A DNA stretch of 46,004 nt, from positions 1-46,004 of the forward strand of contig CALMIL010000226.1 of the NCBI GenBank assembly GCA_937864005.1. The letters run 5' to 3'. The notes beneath the pieces were generated by a model. The model was not told the origin of the DNA. It saw only the letters and a program-made list of their open reading frames with translations, and searched no databases. This document shows positions 8,098-17,600 of the stretch, in pieces (position 1 is the first letter of the stretch; every line of letters starts with the position of its first letter). The stretch comes from an uncultured Burkholderiales bacterium. GTDB taxonomy: Bacteria > Pseudomonadota > Gammaproteobacteria > Burkholderiales > Burkholderiaceae_C. Position numbers and translations under genes: made by a program.

Positions 8098-9060
8098 ATG
8101 TCGATACCGTCCGGGCTCGGGTCCATGCGTATTGCGCGGGCCGGCGTCATTCTTCTGGCGCTGCTGTGCGCTGCGGTCGCCGCCCCTCATGCCTTCGCGC
8201 AACAGGAAGAGGGCTTCGGCGCGCGCCTCAAACGGCTGCGCGACATCCGCGAGACCCAGCGCGAGAACGAGGCGGCCAAGGTCAGCCAGGAGTCACTCGG
8301 TGCGGTGTCGGCCAACAATCACACCGATGCCTTCGACGGACGCAGGATCATCGTCTACACGCCGACGAACATGCCCGAGATGGGAAAGCGACCGATGATC
8401 GTCGCGCTGCACGGCGGCGGTGGCAACGCACAGTTCATGCTTGACCACCTGAAGATCAACGGTGTTGCGGAGAAGAATGGATTCATCGTCGCCTACCTCG
8501 AAGGCAGCGCCGCGGCGAACCGCATGGGCGACAAGATGAAGGCTTGGAACGCCGGCAGCGGCTGCTGCGGCAAACCTTATGCGGACCGCGTCGACGACGT
8601 CAGCTACATCACCGGCGCCGTGCGCTATCTGCAGCAGAAGTATGGCGTCGACCCGGCCAAGACCTTCGGCGTCGGACACTCCAACGGCGCGATCATGATG
8701 CAGACGCTGGCCTGCACGACCGAGTTGTTCAAGACCGTGGTGACCCTTGCGGGAACTCTGATGGCCGAGGTTCAGACCTGCCCCGACGCTCGCGGCCACA
8801 CGATCATCAACTACCACGGGGTCGAAGATATCAACCTGCCGATCGCGGGGGGGTTCGGCAGGAAGGGCGTCACCAACATCAACTTCACGTCGCAGGAAAA
8901 GGCCAAGGAGCGCTTCGAAGCGGCGGGTGGCAAATATATTCTGAAGACGCTGCCGGGCTCAGACCATTCGATCGAGCACATGAGCGTTGCCGCCAAACGG
9001 CTTGACGGCTTCACGATAGGCGAACTCGTGGCGCGTGATCTGAACCTGGCGCCGAGTTGA
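8098..9060 (+). CDS. Secreted PHB-depolymerase-like esterase (alpha/beta hydrolase), copy B
   Basis: A 320-residue exported alpha/beta hydrolase of the LpqC / poly(3-hydroxybutyrate) depolymerase-like group, which also includes feruloyl-esterase-like enzymes. A Sec signal peptide ends near AFA|Q (34/35). After a charged helix (FGARLKRLRDIRETQ) comes the oxyanion segment ALHGGGGN, the nucleophile GHSNG (Ser195), and late acidic and His residues in GVEDINLPI and GSDHSIEH that fit the triad. GCCG near residue 160 resembles the conserved Cys region of the family. AGGAG precedes ATG by about six bases. It lies 118 bases after copy A and its stop is only five bases from the convergent stop of the next gene. 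Likely substrates are short polyesters or acylated products outside the cell; none can be assigned. Confidence 0.85.
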   Translation: MSIPSGLGSMRIARAGVILLALLCAAVAAPHAFAQQEEGFGARLKRLRDIRETQRENEAAKVSQESLGAVSANNHTDAFDGRRIIVYTPTNMPEMGKRPMIVALHGGGGNAQFMLDHLKINGVAEKNGFIVAYLEGSAAANRMGDKMKAWNAGSGCCGKPYADRVDDVSYITGAVRYLQQKYGVDPAKTFGVGHSNGAIMMQTLACTTELFKTVVTLAGTLMAEVQTCPDARGHTIINYHGVEDINLPIAGGFGRKGVTNINFTSQEKAKERFEAAGGKYILKTLPGSDHSIEHMSVAAKRLDGFTIGELVARDLNLAPS

Positions 9061-9065
9061 GACAC

Positions 9066-10325
9066 TCACCAGGACGTTTGCAAGCTTGAAAGCGACCAGC
9101 GCTGCCAGCGGCCGAGCAGACCAGCGTCGATCATGAACAGACCCTCGCTACAGGCGGGGCACATCGGGTGATCTCCGGTCGGATCCTTGGCTGGGTCGTA
9201 GCGGTTGAAGTAGACCACCGGGCCGAGGTTGTTGGTGATGAAGTGCTCCGGATCACTGCGGGCGCGCCACTTGTCTGTGGGGCTGATCCGACGGGTCAGC
9301 GGGTCGTTCGCATCGATATTCGACATCCAGATCTGGGTCGGCCAGTCGCGCCCGTCCTCATAGACGCCCCAGTACAGGTAGGACTTGTTGTTGTAGATGA
9401 AATACTGGACCGAGTTGATGATTCCGTTGGGCTGCTGGAAGCTGAAAACCTTCGTCCAGCGACGAACGCCGTCCGTGTCCTCGAGCTTGCGGTAGACGCG
9501 CAACTCGGACTGGTTGACAAAGGTCGAGAAGACGTAATCGTTGTCGAACTCGGGCGCGCGCCACATCCATGGCACCTGGCGGCCCGTGTCCTTGTCGCCG
9601 TCATCGAAGGTCATCTGCGTATGCACGCCGGTGTCGAGCTGGTAGGTAAAGACCTGCACGACGCCGTCGACTGGGGCTGAGTAGATGATCGCACGCATGC
9701 CGGTCACAAAGCGCCAGGCTTTGGCGGCGGGCTTCAGGAAGGGGAGCGGTTGCTCGGAACCGGCGTCCCAGGCGTTGCGCCAGTAGTAGTTCAACTTCGG
9801 ATCCCAATACATCACCTGCGGGTTCGGGTCGCCCGGCGTTTGACTTGTTATTCCCATGTGGCGCGGGCGATAAGGGCTCATGGGTCTTACGACCCAGTTG
9901 CCACTGGCATCCTGACCGGCCAGCGCGATGCGCGTGTTCGACATTTCGCGGCTCGGACCGGGGCCCCAGTAGGTGAAGAAGAGCTGGTCGCCGGCAATCG
10001 TATCCATCCACTCGGGCCCGTTGAAGATCAGTCGCAGGCCGGCGTTGAAGACGCCAGTGGCGATGGGCATGCCCATTCCGGTGGTGGGCTCGAGCGCGCC
10101 GGTGTCGCGGTTCACGTTGCCAAGGTATAAGGTTCCATCGAGATGGGTCCATGCCATGAGCGCAAGGTTCTGACTAAACTCCGGATCGACGAGCGCGCGA
10201 TTTGGCGACACTATCTTCTCGTTGGGCTGCCATTGTGCGCGGACCCCCATCGGCAGCATGGTCGCGAGAAGCAGCATGATTGCAATGCACTGAGCGGCGC
10301 GGCGGGTTGTGTTGAAGAATCTCAT
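9066..10325 (-). CDS. Exported propeller-like protein of unknown function, copy C
   Basis: A 419-residue exported protein with a Sec signal peptide ending near VRA|Q (about residue 30). I do not recognise a named family. The mature protein is rich in Trp, Tyr and short strands (LYLGNVNRDTGALEP, QLFFTYWGPG, SYLYWGVYEDG, IWMSNID), suggesting a beta-propeller or a similar all-beta fold. It contains only two cysteines, in CPACSEG near the C-terminus, also kept in the paralog at 10476-11711; the two proteins are similar along their whole length. This copy has a tail of 11 extra residues after GLLGR. ATG 10325 gives a standard signal peptide; a GTG at 10349 adds eight residues. It is transcribed divergently from its paralog across a 150-base gap and converges on the esterase at 8098-9060. 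Confidence 0.7.
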   Translation of the reverse strand: MRFFNTTRRAAQCIAIMLLLATMLPMGVRAQWQPNEKIVSPNRALVDPEFSQNLALMAWTHLDGTLYLGNVNRDTGALEPTTGMGMPIATGVFNAGLRLIFNGPEWMDTIAGDQLFFTYWGPGPSREMSNTRIALAGQDASGNWVVRPMSPYRPRHMGITSQTPGDPNPQVMYWDPKLNYYWRNAWDAGSEQPLPFLKPAAKAWRFVTGMRAIIYSAPVDGVVQVFTYQLDTGVHTQMTFDDGDKDTGRQVPWMWRAPEFDNDYVFSTFVNQSELRVYRKLEDTDGVRRWTKVFSFQQPNGIINSVQYFIYNNKSYLYWGVYEDGRDWPTQIWMSNIDANDPLTRRISPTDKWRARSDPEHFITNNLGPVVYFNRYDPAKDPTGDHPMCPACSEGLFMIDAGLLGRWQRWSLSSLQTSW

Positions 10326-10475
10326 TGGCAATGGTCTGTCAAGTTGCACACGTGCTGGATGAACCAGTCCGGCCCAGAAAAGTTAGACTCAGATGCCTCA
10401 CCTGTGTCAATCCCGGCTTCGCGGGGTCGATGTCCACATGTCGAGGTTGCTTTGGCAAGACGGGAGGGATTCACT

Positions 10476-11711
10476 ATGGTTTCGACGAGAGCGCGGAGCG
10501 AGTTGCCTTGGTGGCCGCTGCGGGCGAGTGGTGTGGTCTTGGCGGGCTATTGCTTGGCTTCGCCTGTGATCGCCCAGTTCGTGCCCAACGAGAAGCTGGT
10601 TTCTCCCAATCCGGCGCTGATCGATGCCGAGTTCAGCCAGTCCCGGGCCAAGATCGTCTGGACGGACTCGAAGGGCGTGATGTGGCTCGGCAATGTGAAC
10701 AAGGCGACCGGTGCCTTCGAGCCGGTGAGCGGCCAGGGGCAACAGATCGCGACCGGCACCGTGAGCGGGATGAACATGTTCCTCTGGAACGGTCCGGAAT
10801 GGATCGCGATGGCCAGCGGCGATCAGATCTACTACAGCTACTACCTGCCCAAGCGGGCGCCGACCGCGCAGAACACGCGCATGGCGCTCGCGATTCTGGA
10901 CAGCAACGGCGAGTTGAAGCGGGTGATGCGACTAGGGCCGAACGCGCCGCGGATGGCCGACATCTCCAGCCAGACGGACGGCGACAGGAACGCGCAGATC
11001 ATGTATTTCGATCCCTACTACAACCACTACTGGCGCAATGTGCAGGACGCCGGTTCGGAGCAGATCATGCCGTTCCTGCCTGCCGAGGACAAGGCCTGGC
11101 GTTTTGCGACCGGGATCCGCGCCATGCTGTACACGGCGCCGGTGTCCGGTACGCCACAGGTCTTTCGCCACATGCTGGATACCGCAGTGAGCGAGCAACT
11201 GACTTTCGACGACGGCGCCAAGGACACTGGAAGGACCGTGCCCTGGATGTGGCCCGCGCCCGAGTTCGGCGGCGAGTTCGTGTTCTCGACCTTCGTGAAC
11301 GAATCGGAGTTGCGTGTCTACCGCCAGACGATCGCGCAGGACGGTAGCGAGTCCTGGACACTGATCCACAGTGTCTCGATGCCCGAGGGCAGAGCGGCAG
11401 GCTCGCCGCAATGGTTCACCTACAACGGAAAGTCCTATCTCTACTGGGTCGCCTACGTCGGCAGCAACGAGTTCGCCTCCGAGGTCTGGCTGTCGAACAT
11501 CGACGCCGCCGATCCGCTGCTGCGCAGGGTCAACGACGACAGCCTGTTCCGGGCGCGCAACGACCCGGAACTCTTCATCACGACGAACCACGGTCCGCTG
11601 ATCTATTACAACCGCTATGACCCGAGCCGCGACCCGACGGGTGACCATCCGCTTTGTGCAGCCTGCTCCGAAGGCGTATTCCGTGCCGACCCGGGATTGC
11701 TCGGTCGCTGA
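10476..11711 (+). CDS. Exported propeller-like protein of unknown function, copy C'
   Basis: A 411-residue paralog of the divergent neighbour at 9066-10325. A Sec signal peptide ends near VIA|Q. Shared landmarks in order are PNEK.VSPN, LGNVN, NGPEW, YWRN..DAGSEQ, KAWRF.TG.RA, KDTGR.VPWMW.APEF, VFSTFVN.SELRVYR, SYLYW, SNIDA and DPTGDHP. The last is followed by CAACSEG, holding the only two cysteines outside the signal peptide. GGGAGGG lies about eight bases before ATG 10476, a strong ribosome site. The fold looks all-beta; binding rather than catalysis is my inference because I see no catalytic triad. It is the first gene of the right half of the mirror-image cassette. Confidence 0.7.
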   Translation: MVSTRARSELPWWPLRASGVVLAGYCLASPVIAQFVPNEKLVSPNPALIDAEFSQSRAKIVWTDSKGVMWLGNVNKATGAFEPVSGQGQQIATGTVSGMNMFLWNGPEWIAMASGDQIYYSYYLPKRAPTAQNTRMALAILDSNGELKRVMRLGPNAPRMADISSQTDGDRNAQIMYFDPYYNHYWRNVQDAGSEQIMPFLPAEDKAWRFATGIRAMLYTAPVSGTPQVFRHMLDTAVSEQLTFDDGAKDTGRTVPWMWPAPEFGGEFVFSTFVNESELRVYRQTIAQDGSESWTLIHSVSMPEGRAAGSPQWFTYNGKSYLYWVAYVGSNEFASEVWLSNIDAADPLLRRVNDDSLFRARNDPELFITTNHGPLIYYNRYDPSRDPTGDHPLCAACSEGVFRADPGLLGR

Positions 11712-11814
11712 ACGCCGACTGTGCGTCCCTGCGTGACGGCGAATCGATCGCGCGTGAACGTCAGGCCATCGCAGCGGTGGGCTCTGCACTACTGCACATT
11801 TCCCGAGGGCGGCA

Positions 11815-12858
11815 TCAGGGCTTCATGAAGCGGGCGATCAGATCGACCATCTTGATGCCAGCGTACTGCTCGAGCGAGGCGATCGGATGGTCGGCGTTGG
11901 TCACGACCTTGTAGCGCACGCGCGCGTCGCAGGAGTTCCATGTAGGCCCCGTTGCGTCGGCGACGGCGGCACCAAGCGTCGGCGTCTCGCGGCAGGCTAT
12001 ATTGCTGCGATCCTGGTGGCGTGCCCATTCGGAAGTGAGGATCGTATCGGTCAGGCCCGCGCTGACCTGCTGAGGCGTCGGCGTCGTGACGCCGGCAGCG
12101 AACATCGACAGCTTGCTGTCCTTGCCTCCGATCACGATGTAGTAGGGTGCTGGTGCCGCTGGCGTGCAGGTCGGGCCGGGTAGCGGATAGGTCGTGGAGG
12201 GCATAGGACCGGCCAGTGAAACGTAGTCGTCGAAGGCGAACGTAGCCTCGCACCACATGCGTGCAGTCATGACGCCGCCCGCTGAATGGCCCGATAGCGC
12301 TACCGGCGAGACGCCGTATTGGGCCCTGACGTAGTTCGACAGCGCAGTAAGAAACGCCACGTCGTCCTGACCCGAGTCGAAGACGTAGTTGCTCCAGGTC
12401 GGCAGCTTCGACCCGGGCCCCGCCTGGCCCTGCGCGAATACCGCGATGATCCCGTTGCGGGAGAGCCAGTCCCAGTTCACGTTTCTTGCCGTCTGCGGGG
12501 CCATGACCTTGTTGAAGCCCAGGTCGTACGCGAGTTGCCACGTATTGCCGCCATGCCCGTGCAGAAAGACGATCGCCTTCGTGGCCCCGGCCGGGCGGTA
12601 GACGGTCACCTTGTGCGGAAATCCCGGAATCCTGATGTCGGCCAGAAGCGTGTTGGCAGGCGCCGCCGGCAGCCCGGCTTTCGCCGCGCTGGCTCCCGAG
12701 ATCGTTGCCTTCGTATCGCCGCTGCGGGTCAAGCTCTGGGCTTGCTCGGTCGGTTCGTCGACGGCGCCGCCTCCGCAAGCGGCGAGCAACAGGCAGACCG
12801 CGGCGGTCAACGGCAGTGCCGCGGGGCGCAGCGCGGCGTGAAGTGGGTGAGCTTGCAT
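11815..12858 (-). CDS. PHB-depolymerase-like esterase lipoprotein, copy B'
   Basis: A 347-residue alpha/beta hydrolase anchored as a lipoprotein: the lipobox is LLAAC (Cys28), followed by GGG. The oxyanion segment is FLHGHGGN at 98-105, the nucleophile elbow is GHSAGG (Ser192), an Asp candidate lies in IGGKDSKLS, and the final His in NADHPIAS. The C-terminal pattern (DHpI ... LIARF) parallels that of the esterase at 8098-9060, so both belong to the same superfamily, although they are far more diverged than the flanking pairs. ATG 12858 places the signal peptide at the N-terminus; a longer frame starts at 13071 but reads as Arg-rich translated non-coding DNA. It is followed on its strand by a 103-base gap facing the convergent propeller-like gene. 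Confidence 0.82.
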   Translation of the reverse strand: MQAHPLHAALRPAALPLTAAVCLLLAACGGGAVDEPTEQAQSLTRSGDTKATISGASAAKAGLPAAPANTLLADIRIPGFPHKVTVYRPAGATKAIVFLHGHGGNTWQLAYDLGFNKVMAPQTARNVNWDWLSRNGIIAVFAQGQAGPGSKLPTWSNYVFDSGQDDVAFLTALSNYVRAQYGVSPVALSGHSAGGVMTARMWCEATFAFDDYVSLAGPMPSTTYPLPGPTCTPAAPAPYYIVIGGKDSKLSMFAAGVTTPTPQQVSAGLTDTILTSEWARHQDRSNIACRETPTLGAAVADATGPTWNSCDARVRYKVVTNADHPIASLEQYAGIKMVDLIARFMKP

Positions 12859-13131
12859 GGACGCGAACCTCGGGCCGCCGACGGCGCCCGTGCGGCGTCG
12901 AAGGCGACGTATGTGACTCGGAAATGGCCGCCGTCGCGCGCCTCTGTCAATGGACTCGTTGATGCGCGCGCCGAACGACCGGCTGCGTCCGGGATATCGG
13001 CCAGGCTGCAAGCGAGTCGCGTGTCGAGATGTGTCGCCGCGGCGTGGTCCGTAACCGGCCGCAACGCACACGCCTGTGCGGTCAGGTCCGGCGCGAACGT
13101 CGTCCCGGGCGGTGTGGGCAACGAAGGCTCG

Positions 13132-14142
13132 CTACTGTGCGATACCGGTCTTCCAGGCGAGTCGAATGAGGCGGCCGCACTCTAGCGACGCATAGCCCTC
13201 GCCGGTCGCCAGGGCGGTCGGGTCGTCGCGCGCAACGATGCCGTACAGCTTGCGATCGAAGTCCACCCACGGGTAGAAGCCGAATTTTCCGGCGCTGCTG
13301 TAGGCGAAGTTGCTGCTCGGCGTGTGGGACGGGTCGTCCTCGACCCAATGGCCAAGCGAATAGTGGAAGTTCTCGGGGAGTGCGGCCGCGGTATCGGGGG
13401 ATGCGTTGCAGGTGGGGCTCGGCTGAGTACAGACCGCGTGCGTACCAAGGGCGATGCCCAGGCGCAGTGGAGCGGGACTGTCGATCAGCAGCTTGCGCAG
13501 AAAGACCGCATAGTTCGCGGCACTGGTCCTGACGCCGCCCGGCGCCAGCGGCTCGACATATTGAAGGGAGATATCGGTGCCGAGTTGTGAGCGCACCTCG
13601 GTTGCAAGGGCGTCGTTGCGCATCGCTCCGAGCCCGAGGTTGACAGCGAGTTGCTGCATGTGTCCGCCCTGATAGTGGAACATCCCGGTGGCGGCCTCGG
13701 ATGCGTTGATACCCCCGTTCATGCAATCCGACACGGTTCCGGTTGCAACGCAGAGGTCACTGTTCAGGTTGCTGTAGCCGCTGGTGAAATTGAGGAAGGG
13801 CACAAGGCTCGGCGGCCCCCCGAACTTCTCGTATACGTAGCCGGCGAACAGCCACTTCGATGCCGAGGCGATATTCATGACGGTGTTGGCCGAGACACCG
13901 CCTGCGCCCATGCTGCCCGCCACCAGCACGCCGTTGCGATCTCCGATCTCCCAGTAGTAGGAACCGAGCGCGGCAACACTGCAAAGCGGGTTTGACTGCG
14001 CAGTGGCCGTCGCGGCGGCGGCCTGGCGCGATGGCGGTGCGACCGAACCGTCCGACCCGCCGCCGCCGCACGCCGTGAGGGTCAGGCAAGCCAGCAGCGG
14101 CGAGAAGAAGGCGAACCGAGGGAGCCTGGGACCGTGGTCCAT
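13132..14142 (-). CDS. Serine-hydrolase-like lipoprotein, copy A'
   Basis: A 336-residue paralog of the lipoprotein at 6957-7979. The lipobox is TLTAC (Cys25) followed by GGGG. SASK at 93-96 is the SxxK motif, within NIASASKWLFAGYVYEKFGG, which looks closer to a class C beta-lactamase / esterase motif than in copy A. FHYQGGHMQQ and SSAGKFGFYPWVDFD correspond to the later motifs; the second contains SAGKFG, closer to a KTG-like strand than in copy A. Envelope location is secure; an esterase, peptidase or transacylase role is inference. It is divergent from PKS1 across a 490-base gap and is the outer right member of the mirror-image cassette. Confidence 0.77.
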   Translation of the reverse strand: MDHGPRLPRFAFFSPLLACLTLTACGGGGSDGSVAPPSRQAAAATATAQSNPLCSVAALGSYYWEIGDRNGVLVAGSMGAGGVSANTVMNIASASKWLFAGYVYEKFGGPPSLVPFLNFTSGYSNLNSDLCVATGTVSDCMNGGINASEAATGMFHYQGGHMQQLAVNLGLGAMRNDALATEVRSQLGTDISLQYVEPLAPGGVRTSAANYAVFLRKLLIDSPAPLRLGIALGTHAVCTQPSPTCNASPDTAAALPENFHYSLGHWVEDDPSHTPSSNFAYSSAGKFGFYPWVDFDRKLYGIVARDDPTALATGEGYASLECGRLIRLAWKTGIAQ

Positions 14143-14632
14143 CGAATCGTGTCAGGCGATGGGTGGAGGATATCTTGGTGCGAGTGTATGACTGCGCGCG
14201 CAACGAACGGTTCGACCGCCGACCGCCGACCGACGATCGTCGCGGGCCGTGAGTTCGCGTCAGAGGCTGACGCAGGCTGGCGTTCCATTTCCTCCGCATT
14301 CCAACGCTGCCGCGATGGCAATTGCTGCCGCTTGCGAGCGCATGGATGCGTGCCTGGACGGTAGCTGCTACCCCCACGAATGAGGGGGTACCAAGTCATC
14401 CGAACGCCGTTGGGAAGCGCAGAATCGAATTTTGCCGATCGTCAAGTTTGTGCCATGCGACCCATCCCCACCGATCCGATGGCTCGTGTGTGATGTTCAC
14501 GATTGAGACGATTCGCGATGCGACAGCGAAAGCCCACAGATTGAGAATGCTCAAGAGCTGAATTCAGGCCTTTCCCTGTCGATATCCCGCGCGTCGACGA
14601 CGCGCCGGGACCTGACCACAAGCCTCCATGCC
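14143..14632. other. Divergent intergenic region upstream of PKS1
   Basis: The 490 bases between divergent genes should hold the promoters for PKS1 and for the lipoprotein at 13132-14142. Visible elements are a tandem gaccgcc-like triplication near 14214-14232, a 12-base perfect palindrome CGACGATCGTCG at 14231-14242, and the strong dyad at 14369-14390. The stretch 14410-14570 is less GC-rich than its surroundings. A 79-codon frame (14322-14561) has no protein-like features and I do not call it. No clear -35/-10 pair is assigned. Confidence 0.5.
14369..14390. promoter_or_regulatory. Operator-like dyad upstream of PKS1
   Basis: TACCCCC and GGGGGTA are separated by eight bases (ACGAATGA), a perfect seven-plus-seven inverted repeat 243 bases before the PKS1 start. 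The symmetry and position in a divergent promoter region suggest a binding site for a dimeric regulator. A short RNA hairpin is the alternative. No matching regulator gene is identified in the window. Confidence 0.45.
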
Positions 14633-17600
14633 ATGACCGACTTCATCACGTTCGTCTTTTCGCCCGCGGGCCTGGGCGATCCCGCGCTCGCCATCGCGGC
14701 CAGCCGTGCGGGCGCGGTCGGCATCTACAACGGCGAACTCGACACGGACTCGAGGCAACTCGTCGCCTCGCTCGATCGCCTGGCGCGGTACGCGCACGGC
14801 AGGTTCGGCGTCAAGCTCGACGAGATAGACGAACCGGTTGCCGCCAGCCTTCGGGCCCTGGCACCGGGCGGGCTGGGATGGCTGATCGTCGGCGTCGACC
14901 TCGTGCTGCCGCAGCAGGCGTTGCTGGAAGAACTGCGCCGCTTCGGCGTGCGCGTGCTCGCCGAAGTTCGAACCGCTGCGCCGCTGTCGGCTGCGACTGC
15001 GGCGCAGATCGACGGCGTGCTCGTCAAGGGCAACGAGTCCGGTGGCTTCGTCGGCGAGGATGCAAGCTTCATCCTGCTGCAGAAATGGCTGCAGCGCGGC
15101 GGTCTGCCCTTGTATCTGCGCGGCGGGCTGACGCCCCAGGTGGCGGCGGCCTGCAGCGCGGTCGGCGTCGCCGGCGGGGTGCTCGAATCGCAGTTGTTGC
15201 TGCTGGACGAAGTGCGACTGCCCGACGCGCTGCGCGCGCTGATCGGCAACCTCGCGGGCAGCGAGACGGTCGCTGTCGGCGATGGCGAGCGGGGCGAGTA
15301 TTTCCGGCTTCTGGTCAGGCCGGCGCTGGCCGCGGCGCGTCAGTTCGCGCGCGACGGCGACGGTCTGCAGGCGGACGCGCTTCGTCCGCTGGTGCTCGGG
15401 TGCACGCACTGGCAGGAGCCGGCCAAGGGCCTGCTGCCGATCGGGCAAGAGGTCGCCTTCGCGGCGCCGTGGCGCAAACGCTACGGCCACCTCGGCGCGA
15501 TTCTTGCGGCGATCGACGGGGCGGTTGATAGCCAGCCCAGAGTCGCGGCGCAGCACCCGCCGATTGCCGAGGGGTCGCCGCTGGCGCGCTCGCTCGGCAT
15601 GCGCCTGCCGATCGTCCAGGGTCCGATGACGCGCGTCTCGGACACCGCCGAGTTCGCGCTCGTGGTCGCCGAGGGCGGCGCGTTGCCGATGGTCGCCTTC
15701 GCGATGCTGAAGGGGCAGGCGCTGGAGGCCCTGCTCGAGCGCACCAAGAAGCTCCTCGGTGAGCGGGTCTGGGGCATCGGCCTGCTCGGATTCGCGCCGC
15801 AGGAGTTGCTCGACGAGCAACTCGCGATCGCCAAGCGTTTTGCCCCCGACTACGCGATCATCGCCGGCGGCAGGCCCGATCAGGCGGTGCACCTCGAGCG
15901 TGTCGGCGTGCCGACCTTCCTGCATGTTCCGGCGGCGAGCCTGATTGCCAACTTCCTGCACGAAGGCGCGCGCCGTTTCATCTTCGAGGGCCGCGAGTGC
16001 GGCGGGCATATCGGGCCGCTGAGCAGCTTCGTGCTCTGGAGTTCGATGGTCGACCGCCTGTTGGCCGAACTCGGGCCGGGCAAGGTGCGCGCCGACGAGG
16101 TCGAGTTGCTCTTTGCCGGCGGCATTCACGACGCGCTCTCGTCGGCGATGCTGCAGGTGCTTGTCGCTCCGCTCGTCGCGGCCGGCGCCAAGGTCGGCAT
16201 CCTGATGGGCAGCGCCTACCTGTTCACGAAGGAGATCGTTGCCAGCGGGGCCATCGTGCCGCAGTTCCAGCAGGAGGTGCTGACCTGCGAGCACACGGTC
16301 AACCTGGAGTCGGGGCCAGGCCACGCGAGCCGGTGTGCCTACACGCCGTTCGCGCACGACTTCTTCGGCCAGCGCGCCGCGCACAAGCGTGAAGGCGTCG
16401 CGCCCGACGAGGGCCGTCGCCTGCTCGACGACCTGATCCTCGGGCGGCTGCGCACCGCATCGAAGGGCCGCAAGCGCGATGGCCTGGGCGGCAAGCTCGA
16501 ATCGCTCCCGCCCGAGCAGCAACGCGCCGAAGGCATGTACATGCTGGGCCAGGTGGCGACCCTGCGCGATGCGGTGACCGACATCGAGGCGCTGCACCGG
16601 GAGGTCAGCGCGGGCGCCGCGGCCTTGCTGTCGCGCCATCTCGAAGCGCCCGATGGCCTGACGCGGCGCCTGCCCGCCACGCCGGCCGATATCGCCGTCG
16701 TCGGCATCGGCGCCGTGCTGCCCAAGGCCAACAGCACGCGCGAGTACTGGGAGAACATTCTCGCCAAGGTCGATGCGATCACCGAGATCCCGTCGCACCG
16801 CTGGGACTGGCGGCTCTACTTCGACGCCGACCGGACCGTGAAGGACAAGGTCTACTCGAAGTGGGGCGGCTTCATCGACGACATGGCGTTCGATCCGACG
16901 CGCTTCGGCATGCCGCCGAAGTCGATCGAATCGGTCGATCCGATGCAGCTGATGGCGCTCGAGGTCGCGCGCCGCACGCTGGCCGATGCCGGCTACGCCG
17001 AGCGGGCGTTCGATCGCGAACGCGCGTCGGTGATCCTCGGTGCTAGCGGTGGCACGGGCGATTTCGGCATGCAGTACGGCCTGCGCTCCGAGTTGCCGCG
17101 CTTCAGCGGCAGTCTGCCGGCCGAGGTCGCCGCGCGCCTGCCGGAGTGGACCGAGGATTCGTTCGCCGGCATCCTGCCCAATGTGGCCGCCGGGCGCATC
17201 GCGAACCGGCTCAACTTCGGCGGCATGAACCTGACGACCGACGCCGCCTGCGCTTCGTCGCTCGCTGCCGTCTACCAGGGGGTCGGCGAGTTGATGGCCG
17301 GACGCAGCGACTTTGTCGTCGCCGGTGGCATCGACACCGTCCAGGGCCCGTTCGGCTACCTGTGCTTCAGCAAGACACAGGCCCTGTCGCCGCGCGGACG
17401 CTGCTCGACCTTCGACGCCGGCGGCGACGGCATCGTCATCAGCGAAGGCATCGCGATGGTCGCGCTCAAGCGTCTCGCCGATGCCGAGCGCGACGGCGAC
17501 CGCATCTACGCCGTGATCAAGGGTGTCGGTGCGAGCAGCGACGGCAGCGCCAAGGGCATGACGGCGCCGCTGCCGGCCGGCCAGTTGCGCGCGATGCGCC

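Noticed and set aside
12859..13071. N-terminal extension of the esterase lipoprotein from the in-frame start at 13071
   Set aside because: The extra 71 residues are Arg-rich and unstructured, and would bury the lipobox signal peptide that begins at ATG 12858.
14322..14561. A 79-codon possible gene upstream of PKS1
   Set aside because: It spans the dyad, lacks a ribosome site and has an irregular Cys/Arg/His-rich sequence.
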